DNA of 64,000 nucleotides, taken from positions 38,523,338-38,587,337 of the forward strand of contig NC_091134.1 of NCBI RefSeq assembly GCF_041381155.1, read 5' to 3'. Below the pieces are notes generated by a model. That model was not told where the DNA came from. It did not search any database and was given only the letters and a program-made list of their open reading frames with translations. Positions 46,551-57,507 of this stretch are shown here, one piece after another. The position numbers and the translations under genes are program-made. Position 1 is the first letter of the stretch. Every line of letters starts with the position of its first letter. Origin of the DNA: Argopecten irradians. Its lineage: Eukaryota; Mollusca; Bivalvia; Pectinida; Pectinidae.

Positions 46551-47750
46551 GGGCCATGATAATGAAGACAGAAACTTTTTGAGATATATATCCTATAGAT
46601 CCCACGGGTATTACTTTATGTACAGAATCTGCCTCTGGAGCAAGTGAGGATGTTTTTAACATCAATAGAACCAGAAACATGTACATAATTAAAAACCTCT
46701 GGTTCGACATAATCATTGGGCACAAATTATATATTGATAACACAAATAGCACATGTCAGCTACATAAATTGTGTTGTAGATAACATGTATATTATGTAAT
46801 GCCAACAGTTTGAAACTCTATTAGACAAGACAATAATATAAAAAAGAGATCAAAATAATAACTGTCGTGAGTATGAAAATTACGGCACGTATAACTTTAT
46901 TCAAAAGTAGAGTTGCCGAGAGCTTGTAACTGACCACGATTGACATGGACTAATAATTATAAATTATTTTCAGATTTTTCTGTAATATCTTCTCCAATTT
47001 ATCAACACTTTACCTGGTTTCTAATTTATATATATAATTTTGTACTATGAAGCCATTTTCGAAAAGCGAAGAAACACTTTCATAGATTAAACCCTTTCTT
47101 GGCACCACTCAACTTATCGAGCCAAAGTGAAGTTTGTGTTTTGTGTAGGTAATTTATAAATCATAGTTGCTGTCATAGTTCGAAATTGTCTCAAGCTACT
47201 ATTCTCAGCCGAATACATCATGCTTTAGTGTTCATTGTCTTCTTATTCTCGCCGAATTAGCAGCGGATTATAAGCCAGTGGGTGTTCATTTTTACATATT
47301 ATACTTTGGGATCTCAGAACGTTCTAGAATTGTAATTTGTGTAATCTTATATACATTTTGGGAGCTATTACACCATATTTTGTCATTTTGTGCTTTACAT
47401 ACCCTAAAAGATACGGATAATGCGTCGACTTTTGAGACTAGGAGACATTATTACGACAGTTTTTTTGAAAGAGTTTAATTCATTTTCGATGCATTGACTC
47501 AATTCACTTTTAATAATGCTCCATGGTAATTAATGCTAACAATGGGACAAACATATTTACTGAATCGGCAATGTATGGCGCCGCAATGGCACCAATACGG
47601 GAAATGCAAGAGCTTGCTCCGATTCCGGCATTTCTCACCACCGTAGGGAATAATTCTGCTGAATAGATATACACGATACCAAATGCTCCTGCAGCTCCAA
47701 ACTTCCCAAGCATGGCTAACGCAGTTGTGATGGGCTGGTATTCTTCAAAA

Positions 47751-50179
47751 ACACAAGAGATCCTAGAGGGATCTTGGCGCCCACCAAAGAATGATCTATG
47801 TCTTACAATGAAAGAGGGATCTTTTCCCTGCTTTTCAGACTTTTTCAAACACACTACATATAAAATTTGAGAGAGATCGCTATAGTACTTTCTAAGAAAT
47901 AGTGGTAACAAACTTCAACAATGAAATCCAAGATGGCGGCTATGTAGCCATCTTGTTGACCTATCAATTATAAAATGCAATATGCACAACTAGGGCCCTA
48001 GGGGAACCAACATACAAAATTTGAGAGAGATCCCTTCAGTACTTTTTTAGAAATAGCGATCAAAATCCAAGATGGCTGCCAGGCGGCGACCGATTGGTCC
48101 CAAAACACATTATGCCCAACTAGGGACCAAGTGAGACCTACATATGAAATTTGAGACAGATCCTTTCAATTCTGAGAAATAGCGGTAACAATCTTTAACT
48201 ATCAAAATTCATGATAGCTACCTGGCAGCCATCTTGTTGACCGATCGGTCCCAAAACGCAATATGCACAACTAGGGCCCTAGGGGAACCTATGTATGGAA
48301 TTTCCATGAGATCCTTTCAATACTTTCTGAGAAATAGTGGTAACAAACTTCCACTAACAAAATCCAAGATGGCCGCCTGCTGACAGATCGGTATCAAAAC
48401 ACAATATGCACAACTAGGTCTCTAGGGGAACCTACATCTGAAATTTGAGAAAGGTTCCTTCAGTACTTTCTGAGAAATTGCGGTAACAAACTTTAACTAT
48501 CAAAATCTAAGATGGCCGCCTGGCAGCTATCTTGTTGACCTATCAGTCCAAAAAAGAACCATGCACAACAAGGTCCCTAGGGGAACCTACATATGAAATT
48601 TGAGTAAGATCCCTTCGGTATTTTCTAAGAAATAGCGGTAACAATATTTAACTATCAAAATCCAAGATTGCCGCCTGTCGGCCATCTTGTTGACCGATTG
48701 GTCCCAAAATGAAATGCACAACTAGGGCCATAGGGGAACCTACATATGAAATTTTAGGAAGATCCCTTCAATTCCTTTTTGAGAAATAGTGGTAACAAAC
48801 TTTAACTATCAAATTCCAAGATGGTCGCCTGTCGGCCATCTTGTTGACCGATCAATCCCAAAATGCACAACTAGGGTCCTATGAGAACCTACATATGAAA
48901 TTTGAGAAAGATCCCTTCAGTACTTTTTTAGAAATAGCGATCAAAATCCAAGATGGCTGCCAGGCGGCGACCGATTGGTCCCAAAACACATTATGCCCAA
49001 CTAGGGACCAAGTGAGACCTACATATGAAATTTGAGACAGATCCTTTCAATTCTGAGAAATAGCGGTAACAATCTTTAACTATCAAAATTCATGATAGCT
49101 ACCTGGCAGCCATCTTGTTGACCGATCGGTCCCAAAACGCAATATGCACAACTAGGGCCCTAGGGGAACCTATGTATGGAATTTCCATGAGATCCTTTCA
49201 ATTCTTTCTGAGAAATAGCGGTAACAAACTTCCACTAACAAAATCCAAGATGGCCGCCTGCTGACAGATCGGTATCAAAACACAATATGCACAACTAGGT
49301 CTCTAGGGGAACCTACATCTGAAATTTGAGAAAGGTTCCTTCAGTACTTTCTGAGAAATTGCGGTAACAAACTTTAACTATCAAAATCTAAGATGGCCGC
49401 CTGGCAGCTATCTTGTTGACCTATCAGTCCAAAAAAGAAATGCACAACTAGGGCCATAGGGGAACCTACATATGAAATTTGAGTAAGATCCCTTCGGTAT
49501 TTTCTGAGAAATAGCGGTAACAATATTTAACTATCAAAATCCAAGATTGCCGCCTGTCGGCCATCTTGTTGACCGATTGGTCCCAAAATGAAATGCACAA
49601 CTAGGGCCATAGGGGAACCTACATATGAAATTTTAGGAAGATCCCTTCAATTCCTTTTTGAGAAATAGTGGTAACAAACTTTAACTATCAAATTCCAAGA
49701 TGGTCGCCTGTCGGCCATCTTGTTGACCGATCAATCCCAAAATGCACAACTAGGGTCCTATGGGAACCTACATATGAAATTTGAGAAAGATCCCTTCTGT
49801 ACTTTTGAGAAATGTCGGTAACAAACTTTAACAATCAAAATCCAAGATGGCCGCCTTGTTGACCGATTGGTCCCAAAATACAATATGCACAACTAGGGTC
49901 CTAGGGGAACCTACATATGAAATTTGAGAAAGATCCCTTCAGTAGTTTGAGAAATGGCGGTAACAAACTTTAACAATCAAAATCCAAGATGGCCATCTTG
50001 TTGACCGATTGGTCCCAAAATGCAATATGCACAACTAGGGCCATAGAACCTACATATGAAATTTGAAAAGAAACCTTTATTAATTTCTCAGAAATAGCGG
50101 TAACAAGAACTGTTAAAGGACGGACGGACGTACGAAAGGCGATTTGAAAAGCCCACCATCTGATGATGGTGGGCTAATA
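47751..50179 (+). mobile_element. Hairpin-ended element with ~155 bp tandem units (family 2, copy 2)
   Basis: Starts ACACAAGAGATCCTAGAGGG and ends with GGACGGACGGACGTACG, CGAAAGGCGATTTG, hairpin GCCCACCAT ... ATGGTGGGC and GCTAATAA. About 15 units with CCAAGATGGCCGCC, GACCGATTGGTCCC and GCACAACTAGGG. A block of several units is itself duplicated: 48041-48921 recurs from 48922 to about 49800 with small deletions. It lies in intron 7 of SLC22 copy 2, its start only nine bases from exon 8. Confidence 0.85.
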
Positions 50180-50750
50180 ATCATCTCATCAAATAAATTT
50201 GGTTAAATTTAACACGGGTCGTGTTATGTGTATGCGTCGTTCTAATAACCACCTAGTAGTTGACTATCACTTCTACTGTATCTGACTGGTGTTCATCTTT
50301 TGCCTTCGATTGCGACTTTTTGACATAATAATTACTATTGATAAACGGTTGTAATGATTGTTTCGTAAACACATTCAGCTTACCTGTATGTATAAGTTTT
50401 GTATGAATGTCTAATTAACTAAACCAAAGTATGTACGTTTTAAAACTGTTGCGTCATTAAGGTATTTTGTTTAGTCTTATCGTGATACCTCAATAAAAAT
50501 ACAACCGAATAGAATATATGCCAAGCTACTATTGATCAATCGATACTTTTAAAACTCTTTTCCGAACATTTACATCGCTATAGACTAATCATGTACAGTT
50601 TAGAGCACAGTTGTCATTGTTATTCTACATTAAATCGAAACGAAAATGCAAACATATTTATTCAAATTTCAGTATAATGATGTATTATGGCTTTAATTTG
50701 AATATTGCTTTTGACGTCTAGCTCATGCAATGACGCAATGTTATACTTGC
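50180..50750. other. SLC22 copy 2 intron 7, remainder
   Basis: AT-rich intron sequence between the hairpin-ended element and the exon 7 GC donor. Nothing else recognised. Confidence 0.4.
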
Positions 50751-52884
50751 TTTCGTCCAGATACAGGATGGTAAAGATGGTCGAGATACAAGATGTGCCG
50801 CCTAATATCATACACATACAATAAAGCCACTTCCTTCCCAATCTATCCAACAGCAGTAGTAGCATGGTATAGGCCGGAAACTCCACCAATCCAGATAGCA
50901 GAAAATTGAGGTAATAGTTACCGCCAAGGTTCCCCGAGTTTAGAGATAAGCCAAAATATATCATGTTCACAACGCCCCTGCAATATAGAACCGGAATTAT
51001 AAATCAATATGGTTCTATTTCTGTTAGTAGGACGTTAAACCATAACATTTCCAAACATTCTTTATCTTATGTCCGGTGTTTTTATTCTTAGATGATACCT
51101 ATTATTTGAACAATAACTGACGTGTTTAATTGTGCAGGTACAGTCAGTAATCTATATAGGACATAGTGCCATGGATTTTTTTCACGAAGCAATTAGTTAT
51201 TTTAATATCTTTATCTTCTTGAAGAAGATCAAGTTTTTCAATGGTGTTAAGTAAGTGAATTTTGAGAAAAAATATATATTCATCGGTGGTTTAGCATTTT
51301 TAATGCAGATTTACATTTATAAACATTGTATAACTATATCTCATTTGACACCAACGACTTCAATTAAAGTTAAGGTTTATAAGGTCGTCAACTACTGAAC
51401 TCACCAATTCAAAAATATTATCAGAGTTCGAGTTAGCAGGATTCTCGTAGTAAACAAATGCCACACTCGGCCATCTTTTCTGGATTTTACGTCTTTAAGC
51501 GCAGTCTGTTGATGTTGGAAAAGGTCTTCACTCAGGAGCAGGTCGAGTGATTTTGAGAAAAATTCACTTATGCAGATTTAAAAACCTTGTTAAATTTTGC
51601 AGCCTTTCTTATAATGACTTCGGAACTTCCCTGTATCTATGCTTTGAAATAAGCCACCTCGGAGACTCCGGTAGAAGCCTAAACATAAATGTAAGTTCAT
51701 TATGTAGCTACATAAATGTTTCTTTGTATTCGGCTACATTTTGTCATTATTATATCTTCACAATGCAACGAGTATAATATTGTTCAAATAAAAGATCGCC
51801 ATCGAACAGTTGAATGAACAGTGGGTACATTGTGTATTACTGTCCCATCGTGTCATAATGAGATTTAATATGGAGTTTCCACATATTACAGATATATTTT
51901 TCAAACGATTATTTCTATTGTGATCGGTTTTTAGTTTGCATGACATATATCGAACAATCAGAAGATTTTAACCTTTTCGCTATTTGCTAGAAAATTAAAA
52001 AGTATCCGCCGAAATACCAGTGAACGTTCTTATATTTCTACATCCTTTTGTAAGATATCGAGCTTTATTAAATGAAAATTCCTATACCAATTAAACTACA
52101 AATCCTAATTTTTGTCCCATTGTTAAAGAAGTAATTAGCATCGGTATGTCGAATTGGACTGACAGTATGCCTGAAATTCAAACGGGAGAGAAACGCGACT
52201 CATAAACTTTGAAACTAACTGTTTCATGTCATGTTATATGCTTTCAGACAATGAGGAATTTATGGGATCTTTATAAATTAGCTATGTGGCTCAACTTGAG
52301 ACGAATTCTCATCATGAATGACTATGAAATAGCTATCAAACCTTTTAAAATGTTGATACCACAAACCTAATTGCGTAGAAGCATGATATTCTATTCAAGT
52401 AACGTTTGTTCAAGCAATGAACACACTCGAAAATTGAGTCGGTATTTACGCTGATACTGGTTATGAATTGATGTAAAATGTTTATACCACCAGTAAAGAA
52501 GGAACAGACATGTAGGAAATGCGCATATTAGTTCGATGTATTTCCAGTGGCGCACTAGATATGCTACTCCCGATAGTATTACTAGTCCCATGGCATAGAA
52601 GTAGTCAATAACAATACCGGTATAAATCCTTTTAGACGGACCCACTAGCTCCAGTCCTGTCAACGAAACAAAATAAATAACGCATCTTTAATTCATTCCT
52701 GCCGTTCTACACCAAGTACGAACGTAAACCCTTACACCGTTGGGGTAACACGACAGTGAATTAGCTGCGAACTATAACTCGCAATATTTTTTTCCTCGCT
52801 CGAAATGTTCTGTAATTTACAAACTGCATCATACCTATGGCAATGAAATACTCAAAATCAAAATATCACTAATCTATAGTTTGG

Positions 52885-53258
52885 AAGTTTAGAATGTATA
52901 CCTGCTGCCCGTATTGCATGCGTAAAAGGCGACTAAATTTGCTCCCCTATATGAGGTAGACTCTGGTTTCTGTTCCCTGGCCATAACACATATTAGTCTA
53001 AAAGTGGCAGTTTCTGTTCCAGCTTAGCGCTTAGCATAAAGGGAGTGGGGACGTTCGCTGGTTGTCAGCATAATGTAACCGGGTGGGGGCGTTGCTTGGT
53101 GTCTTCACCAGCATGCTTCAGTAATATAATACTATTACAAAAATGTCGATAATTCCATTATACAAGAAACACAACACACCACAGTCTCCCAAAACACACA
53201 CCGCACTACAAACATGTATGCGATGTGCAACGTGTATGAAGTGTAGTAGGACGTTCAT
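52885..53258 (+). mobile_element. ~526 bp retroposed family, several deletions
   Basis: CTGCTGCCCGTATTGCATGC, CTCTGGTTTCTGTTCCCTGG, GTAACCGGGTGGGGGCGTTG and GTAGTAGGACGTTCATAAAA in family order, with many small gaps. It lies in intron 4 of SLC22 copy 2. Confidence 0.6.
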
Positions 53259-53259
53259 A

Positions 53260-53586
53260 AAACCAGAGGCCCAGAGGGCCTGTATCGCTCACCTGGTTTG
53301 TAATGCCAAGTAATGTTCTGAATACAGGTTCATTGTTTCTTTTCTGAAGGAATTGGAATATTAACCTCTAATTCCCCTATTGGGCTCCACCCCTCATACC
53401 CCCAGGGGGTCAGAGCCAAAATTTATACAAGTTCTGTTCCCCTTCACCCATGAATGTTTGTGGCCAAATTTGGTGACAATCCATGCAGAACTCTATAACT
53501 AGTAGCGATTTAAAGAAAATGTTGACGGACGGACGCCGCGCCTTGACATGAGATCACCGGTCCTTCGGGCCAGGTGAGCTAAAAAC
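53260..53586 (+). mobile_element. Hairpin-ended element, single-unit form, in SLC22 copy 2 intron 4
   Basis: Starts AAACCAGAGGCCCAGAGGGC then TGTATCGCTCACCTGG; ends GACGGACGGACGCCGCGCC, hairpin CACCGGTCC TTC GGGCCAGGTG, and AGCTAAAAAC. Only about one internal unit (CCAAATTTGGTGACAATCC, CAGAACTCTATAACTAG) is present. The unit is the same as that repeated ~10 times in the element at 57508-59165. Confidence 0.85.
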
Positions 53587-53766
53587 CCAAACTAGAAAGT
53601 ATTAAATGTACCTATCACAAAAGCAGATGTGTACATTCCGTCGGATGAGAGTCCAATCATCGTGAAGCAGGCGTACATCACTTCGACACTTGGTGCCCAT
53701 GCCAAAGCCACGGTAGAAAGAAACTGTATAGCCACAGAAATACAGAATACTGTTTTACGTCCTAAT

Positions 53767-54685
53767 CTGAAAAGAAGAAAAATGTAAATAACAAGACAAT
53801 AGATGCTGAACATTTTAGATTTCAATGGGTAGTTATCTCCAAAGGCAGTTCCGATAAGATTGTTATGAGCACAGTAAAGAGAACCGCCGCCAAAATTAGA
53901 AAAGAACTGTAATATAATTATTTTTTTATTCCTTTAGAGGGATGTGATTTTTGATTTGGGGAAGACATTCTAAAAGTGTGTGCTTAATTATTAATACAAG
54001 CAAAGTAAGAGAGATGAAATTAATTTACGCAGAATAGAGTGATTAAAATTTTGGGCTACAAATTCGTAAATACAACTAGAACAGCAGAACTGTACCCGAT
54101 GGCTGACTTATTCCCCTCGCTTTTTCTGATTGGCTAACACATGGTCACTTTGGATCCGATATATATATATAGCCTATTCACTCGATGTTTCCATTTCATG
54201 CAAGTGTTGAGTTCGTCAGGGTTACTTTCTATGGTCATCGTTTTTCTTGCAGTTAATAGATATATGACGTCATTGATCTAATGTAAAAATTAAAGGGACA
54301 ATTCAACGAGGTTAATTCTGTGACATAACCACAAAGAAAACCATATGCAATACATAACCACGAAGGATTTGGTGAAATTATTTTAGACAAGAAAATGCAA
54401 ATAAGAACGTAACACACTACTGTAAGAGCGATTTGAGTAGTCGGCATACAATCCAACCACATTGTGTAAAGGCGGACAACAAGCGAGTTTTACATTTTTT
54501 TACAGAAATTTTCCAGAATTTTACATACATTTCACTACAGTGGACTTTTCTGGCATATCACATTAAAACCAACTCATCTAATTTTCATTAGAACTGGTTT
54601 GTTTCTGATATATATATGCAAGTTTTAATGTACCCTTAAGCGACCGAATTGTCCCTTTAAGGACCTTTGATTCGGTCCATATGGT
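53767..54685. other. Upstream of SLC22 copy 2, no exon established
   Basis: Exon 3 of the paralogue would be expected here or further right. A short minus-strand frame near 53830-53910 (SFLILAAVLFTVLITILSEL) vaguely recalls exon 3, but it has no splice donor before exon 4. An inverted-repeat-like pair, ATATATATATAGCC and GATATATATATGC, flanks 54160-54620. Confidence 0.3.
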
Positions 54686-54689
54686 GTTA

Positions 54690-54925
54690 TACCGCTTAGC
54701 AGAAACAGAAGCTACCACCTTTATAGACTAGGCAAGGGGACAGAACCAAGAGCCTACAATTGTACCTCACAGGGGCGAGGGCCCAATAAAAGGCCAAAAG
54801 TGAGGCGGTGTCAAGGCAGACGTTAGGAAGTAGAAAGTTAGAAAGAGGAGAAAAGATAAGATCCTAAATTTAGTCACCTTTTACGATCATGCACTATGGG
54901 GTAAAACTCGGACCGCAGGGGCCCG
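54690..54925 (-). mobile_element. ~526 bp retroposed family, 5' half
   Basis: Minus-strand 5' portion: GCTTAGCAGAAACAGAAGC, CCTCACAGGGGCGAGGGC, GATCCTAAATTTAGTCACC and CTTTTACGATCATGCA. The 3' half and tail are absent. Confidence 0.6.
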
Positions 54926-55187
54926 TACTTACTATTTATATTATAATATCTTTTTCAGTCTCTGGGTACGTTATATCCCAATACAAGGGAAGACACTCTC
55001 CGAAAGAGTCACTTTTATTCAAATAAAGATTTCTCACGAAATATTCTATCAATTTTGATACGGTTTTCGCCCAGTTGCTCAAAAATGTTTTAAACTGATA
55101 AATACACACCGGCAATAATTCCCACACCTTTTAACACTGGAATTACGTCCTTTCTAATCCAAATTCGTGTCCTCCCCCTCATACACA

Positions 55188-55380
55188 TTGTTTGTTTGTT
55201 TGATTAATTTACGTCCTATTAACAGCTATGGTCATGTAAGGACGGCCTCCCATGTATGCGATGTGTTGCGTGTATGTTGTGCGAGGTGTGTGTGTTTTGG
55301 GAGACTGTGGTATATTCATGTTGTGTCTTCTTGTATAGTGGAACTGTTGCCCTTTTTATAGTGCTATATCACTGAAGCAC
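55188..55380 (-). mobile_element. ~526 bp retroposed family, 5'-truncated (inverted pair, left)
   Basis: Tail TTGTTTGTTTGATTAATTTA at the left, then TATGGTCATGTAAGGACGGC, ending CTATATCACTGAAGCA. Directly followed by a copy in the opposite direction. Confidence 0.75.
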
Positions 55381-55383
55381 AAA

Positions 55384-55470
55384 ATACACACAAAACACCG
55401 CATACATGGGAGGCCGTCCTTACATGACCATAGCTGGTAATAGGACGTTAATTAATCAAACAAACAAATC
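55384..55470 (+). mobile_element. ~526 bp retroposed family, 3' end (inverted pair, right)
   Basis: ACACCGCATACATGGGAGGC to GTTAATTAATCAAACAAACA. With 55188-55380 it forms a near-palindromic arrangement of two tails pointing outward. Confidence 0.75.
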
Positions 55471-56327
55471 AAGTTAACAGTTTGACACGGTGGCACTTAT
55501 GTGCTATTGTAAGAAAGTGTTAGATGGTAAATTTAGGCCATGTGTATTTAGAGTTAATAGATTAGAATGGGATTAAAAATACATCTACAATTTTGTAGAA
55601 AATATGAAGCATTATTTCTATTCACTAACCGTAATTTATTTGTTTTACGTGGGAAGTATGCCTCGACAGTAGAAATTTGCTAGCAAGGATGGGAAGAAGC
55701 CTTCCATCAGAACCTAACAGCAGCAGACCGATACTTTATTTGTTTGAAACTTAATTTTAGAAGGACTTACATAATACTAAGTGCCTCCAAAACTTAGACG
55801 GTAATTACAATTGTAATTTTTTGTAATATCTGACAAGCACTTTCTTTTTCGTTTTAATGAAGCTTCAGCACACAGGTCATTGTCATAGTTATATGGATCC
55901 GCACTCAATTCTTCAGCGTTTGAATTCCTTTCTTTTGAGCGTGGTTGAGTATAATGCTGTTCATGGATGACGCATATGATTTGTAAGTTGGATGGGATGA
56001 GTTTTCATTACATATTCCCCTAACCTGATAGAACGACAATGGCCTTGTCTATAAGTGTCCCCACCATGACGGAAAATGTGCCCTAAATTATTCGCGGTCA
56101 CATGACCAAATCAACGTTTTCTACCTCCTACACAGAAGAGTTCCTTGTATCCCGGAATCGGCGTATTATGAGAGCATAGCAATAGCCAGAAGCTTGACAG
56201 TTTGATCAGTCACCTCTCATAAAAAACATACCTTTATAGCTATTATCCAAAGTTAAGTCCAAATATATTTGCAGCCTTAAGGTCTTCATAAGCACGGGGA
56301 CCTCTGCACCAAAATTGGAGTCATGTT
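55471..56327. other. Intergenic, nothing firm
   Basis: No conserved frame. On the minus strand a short stretch near 56250-56310 reads PRAYEDLKAANIFGLNFG and may be an extension of the coding-like relic described at 56328-57500. Confidence 0.25.
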
Positions 56328-57500
56328 TTAATTATGACCTCCTTGTCCCTCATTGGCTTTCAAAACATCATAGAAAACTTTCATGGTGTCACTTGCTGTG
56401 GGGAACACATTCTGAAGTATTGATGAAATGTCATCATCATCATCATCATCATTTTTGGCTAACAAAATCTCTGACTTACATGTGTTTGTAAATTGGTTAA
56501 GTAGTTGTATGCATTTCCAGCAGGTGTTACTAGTACTAAACCAATTTAAGGCATGCATGCATGAGGGTGTTCTTACTTTTCATTGTCTTTCCTTGGCTGA
56601 TTTTGGCAGTGCTATGCTCGGCAATAATGTGTTCTGGCACAATCTGCTTGTTGTTTATTTCCAGACCTGTACATATCTTGATTTTTCTACTATCTTGGCT
56701 ACTGCTTTATTTGCCCTGCAGGTAGGGCGTTAGAATTGTACCTGCTGCCCCTATTGCATGATCGTAAAAGGCGACTAAATTTAGGATCTTATCTTTTCTA
56801 TTCTTCCTAACTGACTTTATCCTTCCTAATGCCTCCCTTGGCACCGCCTCACTTTTGGCCTTGAGTTGAGCGTTCGCCCCTGTGAGGAAGGCTCTGGGTT
56901 CTGTCCCCTGGCCGAGACACACCAAAGTCTGTAAAATTGGTAGTTTCTGCTCCTGCTTAGCGCTCAGCAAAAAGGGAGTGGGACGACTGGTTCACCCGTT
57001 GTCAGTATAATGTGACCGGGTGGGGTGTGTTGCTTGGTGTCTTCAGCGGCATGCTTCAGTGATATAGCACTATAAAAAGGGCAACAGTTCCACTATACAA
57101 GAAGACACAACATGAATATACCACAGTCTCCCGAAACACTCACCTCGCACAACATACACGCAACACACCGCATACATGGGAGGCCGTCCTTACATGACCA
57201 TAGCTGTTAATAGGACGTTAATTAATCAAACAAACAGCTACTGCTTTATACGGAGATTTTGTGTTGTCAAAATTTTGAAGATACACATAATCTCTAATCT
57301 TCAGAGATGTAAATCAAGTGTGAACTCCTTCATTATTCCATTTCCACTTGACACTTCTCCAGATTTATCACGAATGTACAAAGTTGTATTTTTAGACTTC
57401 CTTTTAGAAGTTCATCTATAGACTCTTCGAATTCAGTGTCAGGACTTCTGTATTTTACACGTTGCAGCAAATGAATTTGACCTAAATCACCCTTACCAGT
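56328..57500 (-). other. Unidentified coding-like relic split by a retroposed element
   Basis: Two minus-strand blocks look protein-like. Around 57340-57500 a frame of about 54 codons includes QIHLLQRVKYRSPDTEFEES and ends in a stop. At 56328-56558 a 76-codon frame includes LLAKNDDDDDDDISSILQNV and TMKVFYDVLKANEG. The retroposed element at 56711-57236 sits between them. I do not recognise the family. Low-complexity aspartates and short length make chance open frames a real possibility; a decayed transposase or host exon is equally possible. Confidence 0.25.
56711..57236 (+). mobile_element. ~526 bp retroposed element, full-length with 13 bp target duplication
   Basis: Reference copy of the commonest repeat here. 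It is flanked on both sides by GCTACTGCTTTAT (56698-56710, 57237-57249). It begins TTGCCCTGCAGGTAGGGCG and ends GTTAATTAATCAAACAAACA. No long open frame. The A/C-rich tail, target duplication of variable sequence and the many 5'-truncated relatives point to target-primed reverse transcription by a LINE. A possible B-box-like GGTTCACCC lies mid-element, but no tRNA head is seen, so it may be a long SINE or the 3' end of an unseen LINE. Confidence 0.85.
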
Positions 57501-57507
57501 TTTTTTA

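Larger units (their letters stand above)
41946..53766 (-). pseudogene. SLC22-type transporter, tandem paralogue, 5'-incomplete (copy 2)
   Basis: Six exons recognised on the minus strand, numbered as in copy 1: exon 4 53612-53766, exon 5 52488-52656, exon 6 51405-51678, exon 7 50751-50977, exon 8 47561-47742, exon 9 41946-42137. Exons 4, 5, 7 and 8 have exactly the lengths of copy 1 (155, 169, 227, 182). Motifs: LGRKTVFCISVA, GLELVGPSKRIYTG, LLPESPRWLISKHR, NMIYFGLSLNSGNLGGNYYL, YSAELFPTVVRNAG, LPETMGQELPDDIGDG. Exon 6 changes frame at least twice (first after SKHRYREVP, again near KFNKVFKSA) before returning to LIIFLNW. Exon 7 ends at a GC donor (A|GCAAGT). Exons 1-3 were not found up to 57 kb. 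The clean exons suggest a recent loss of function, or assembly errors in exon 6 with missing 5' exons. Confidence 0.8.

Noticed and set aside
46531-46752. Frame with a signal-peptide-like start (MSNQRFLIMYMFLVLLML)
   Set aside because: Only ~55 residues before it enters a retroposed repeat; no family match or supported splice partner. A hydrophobic AT-rich stretch is the simpler explanation.
53826-53911. Possible exon 3 of SLC22 copy 2 (SFLILAAVLFTVLITILSEL)
   Set aside because: Resemblance to copy 1 exon 3 is weak, no GT donor follows at the expected place, and the gap to exon 4 would be too short for a normal intron.
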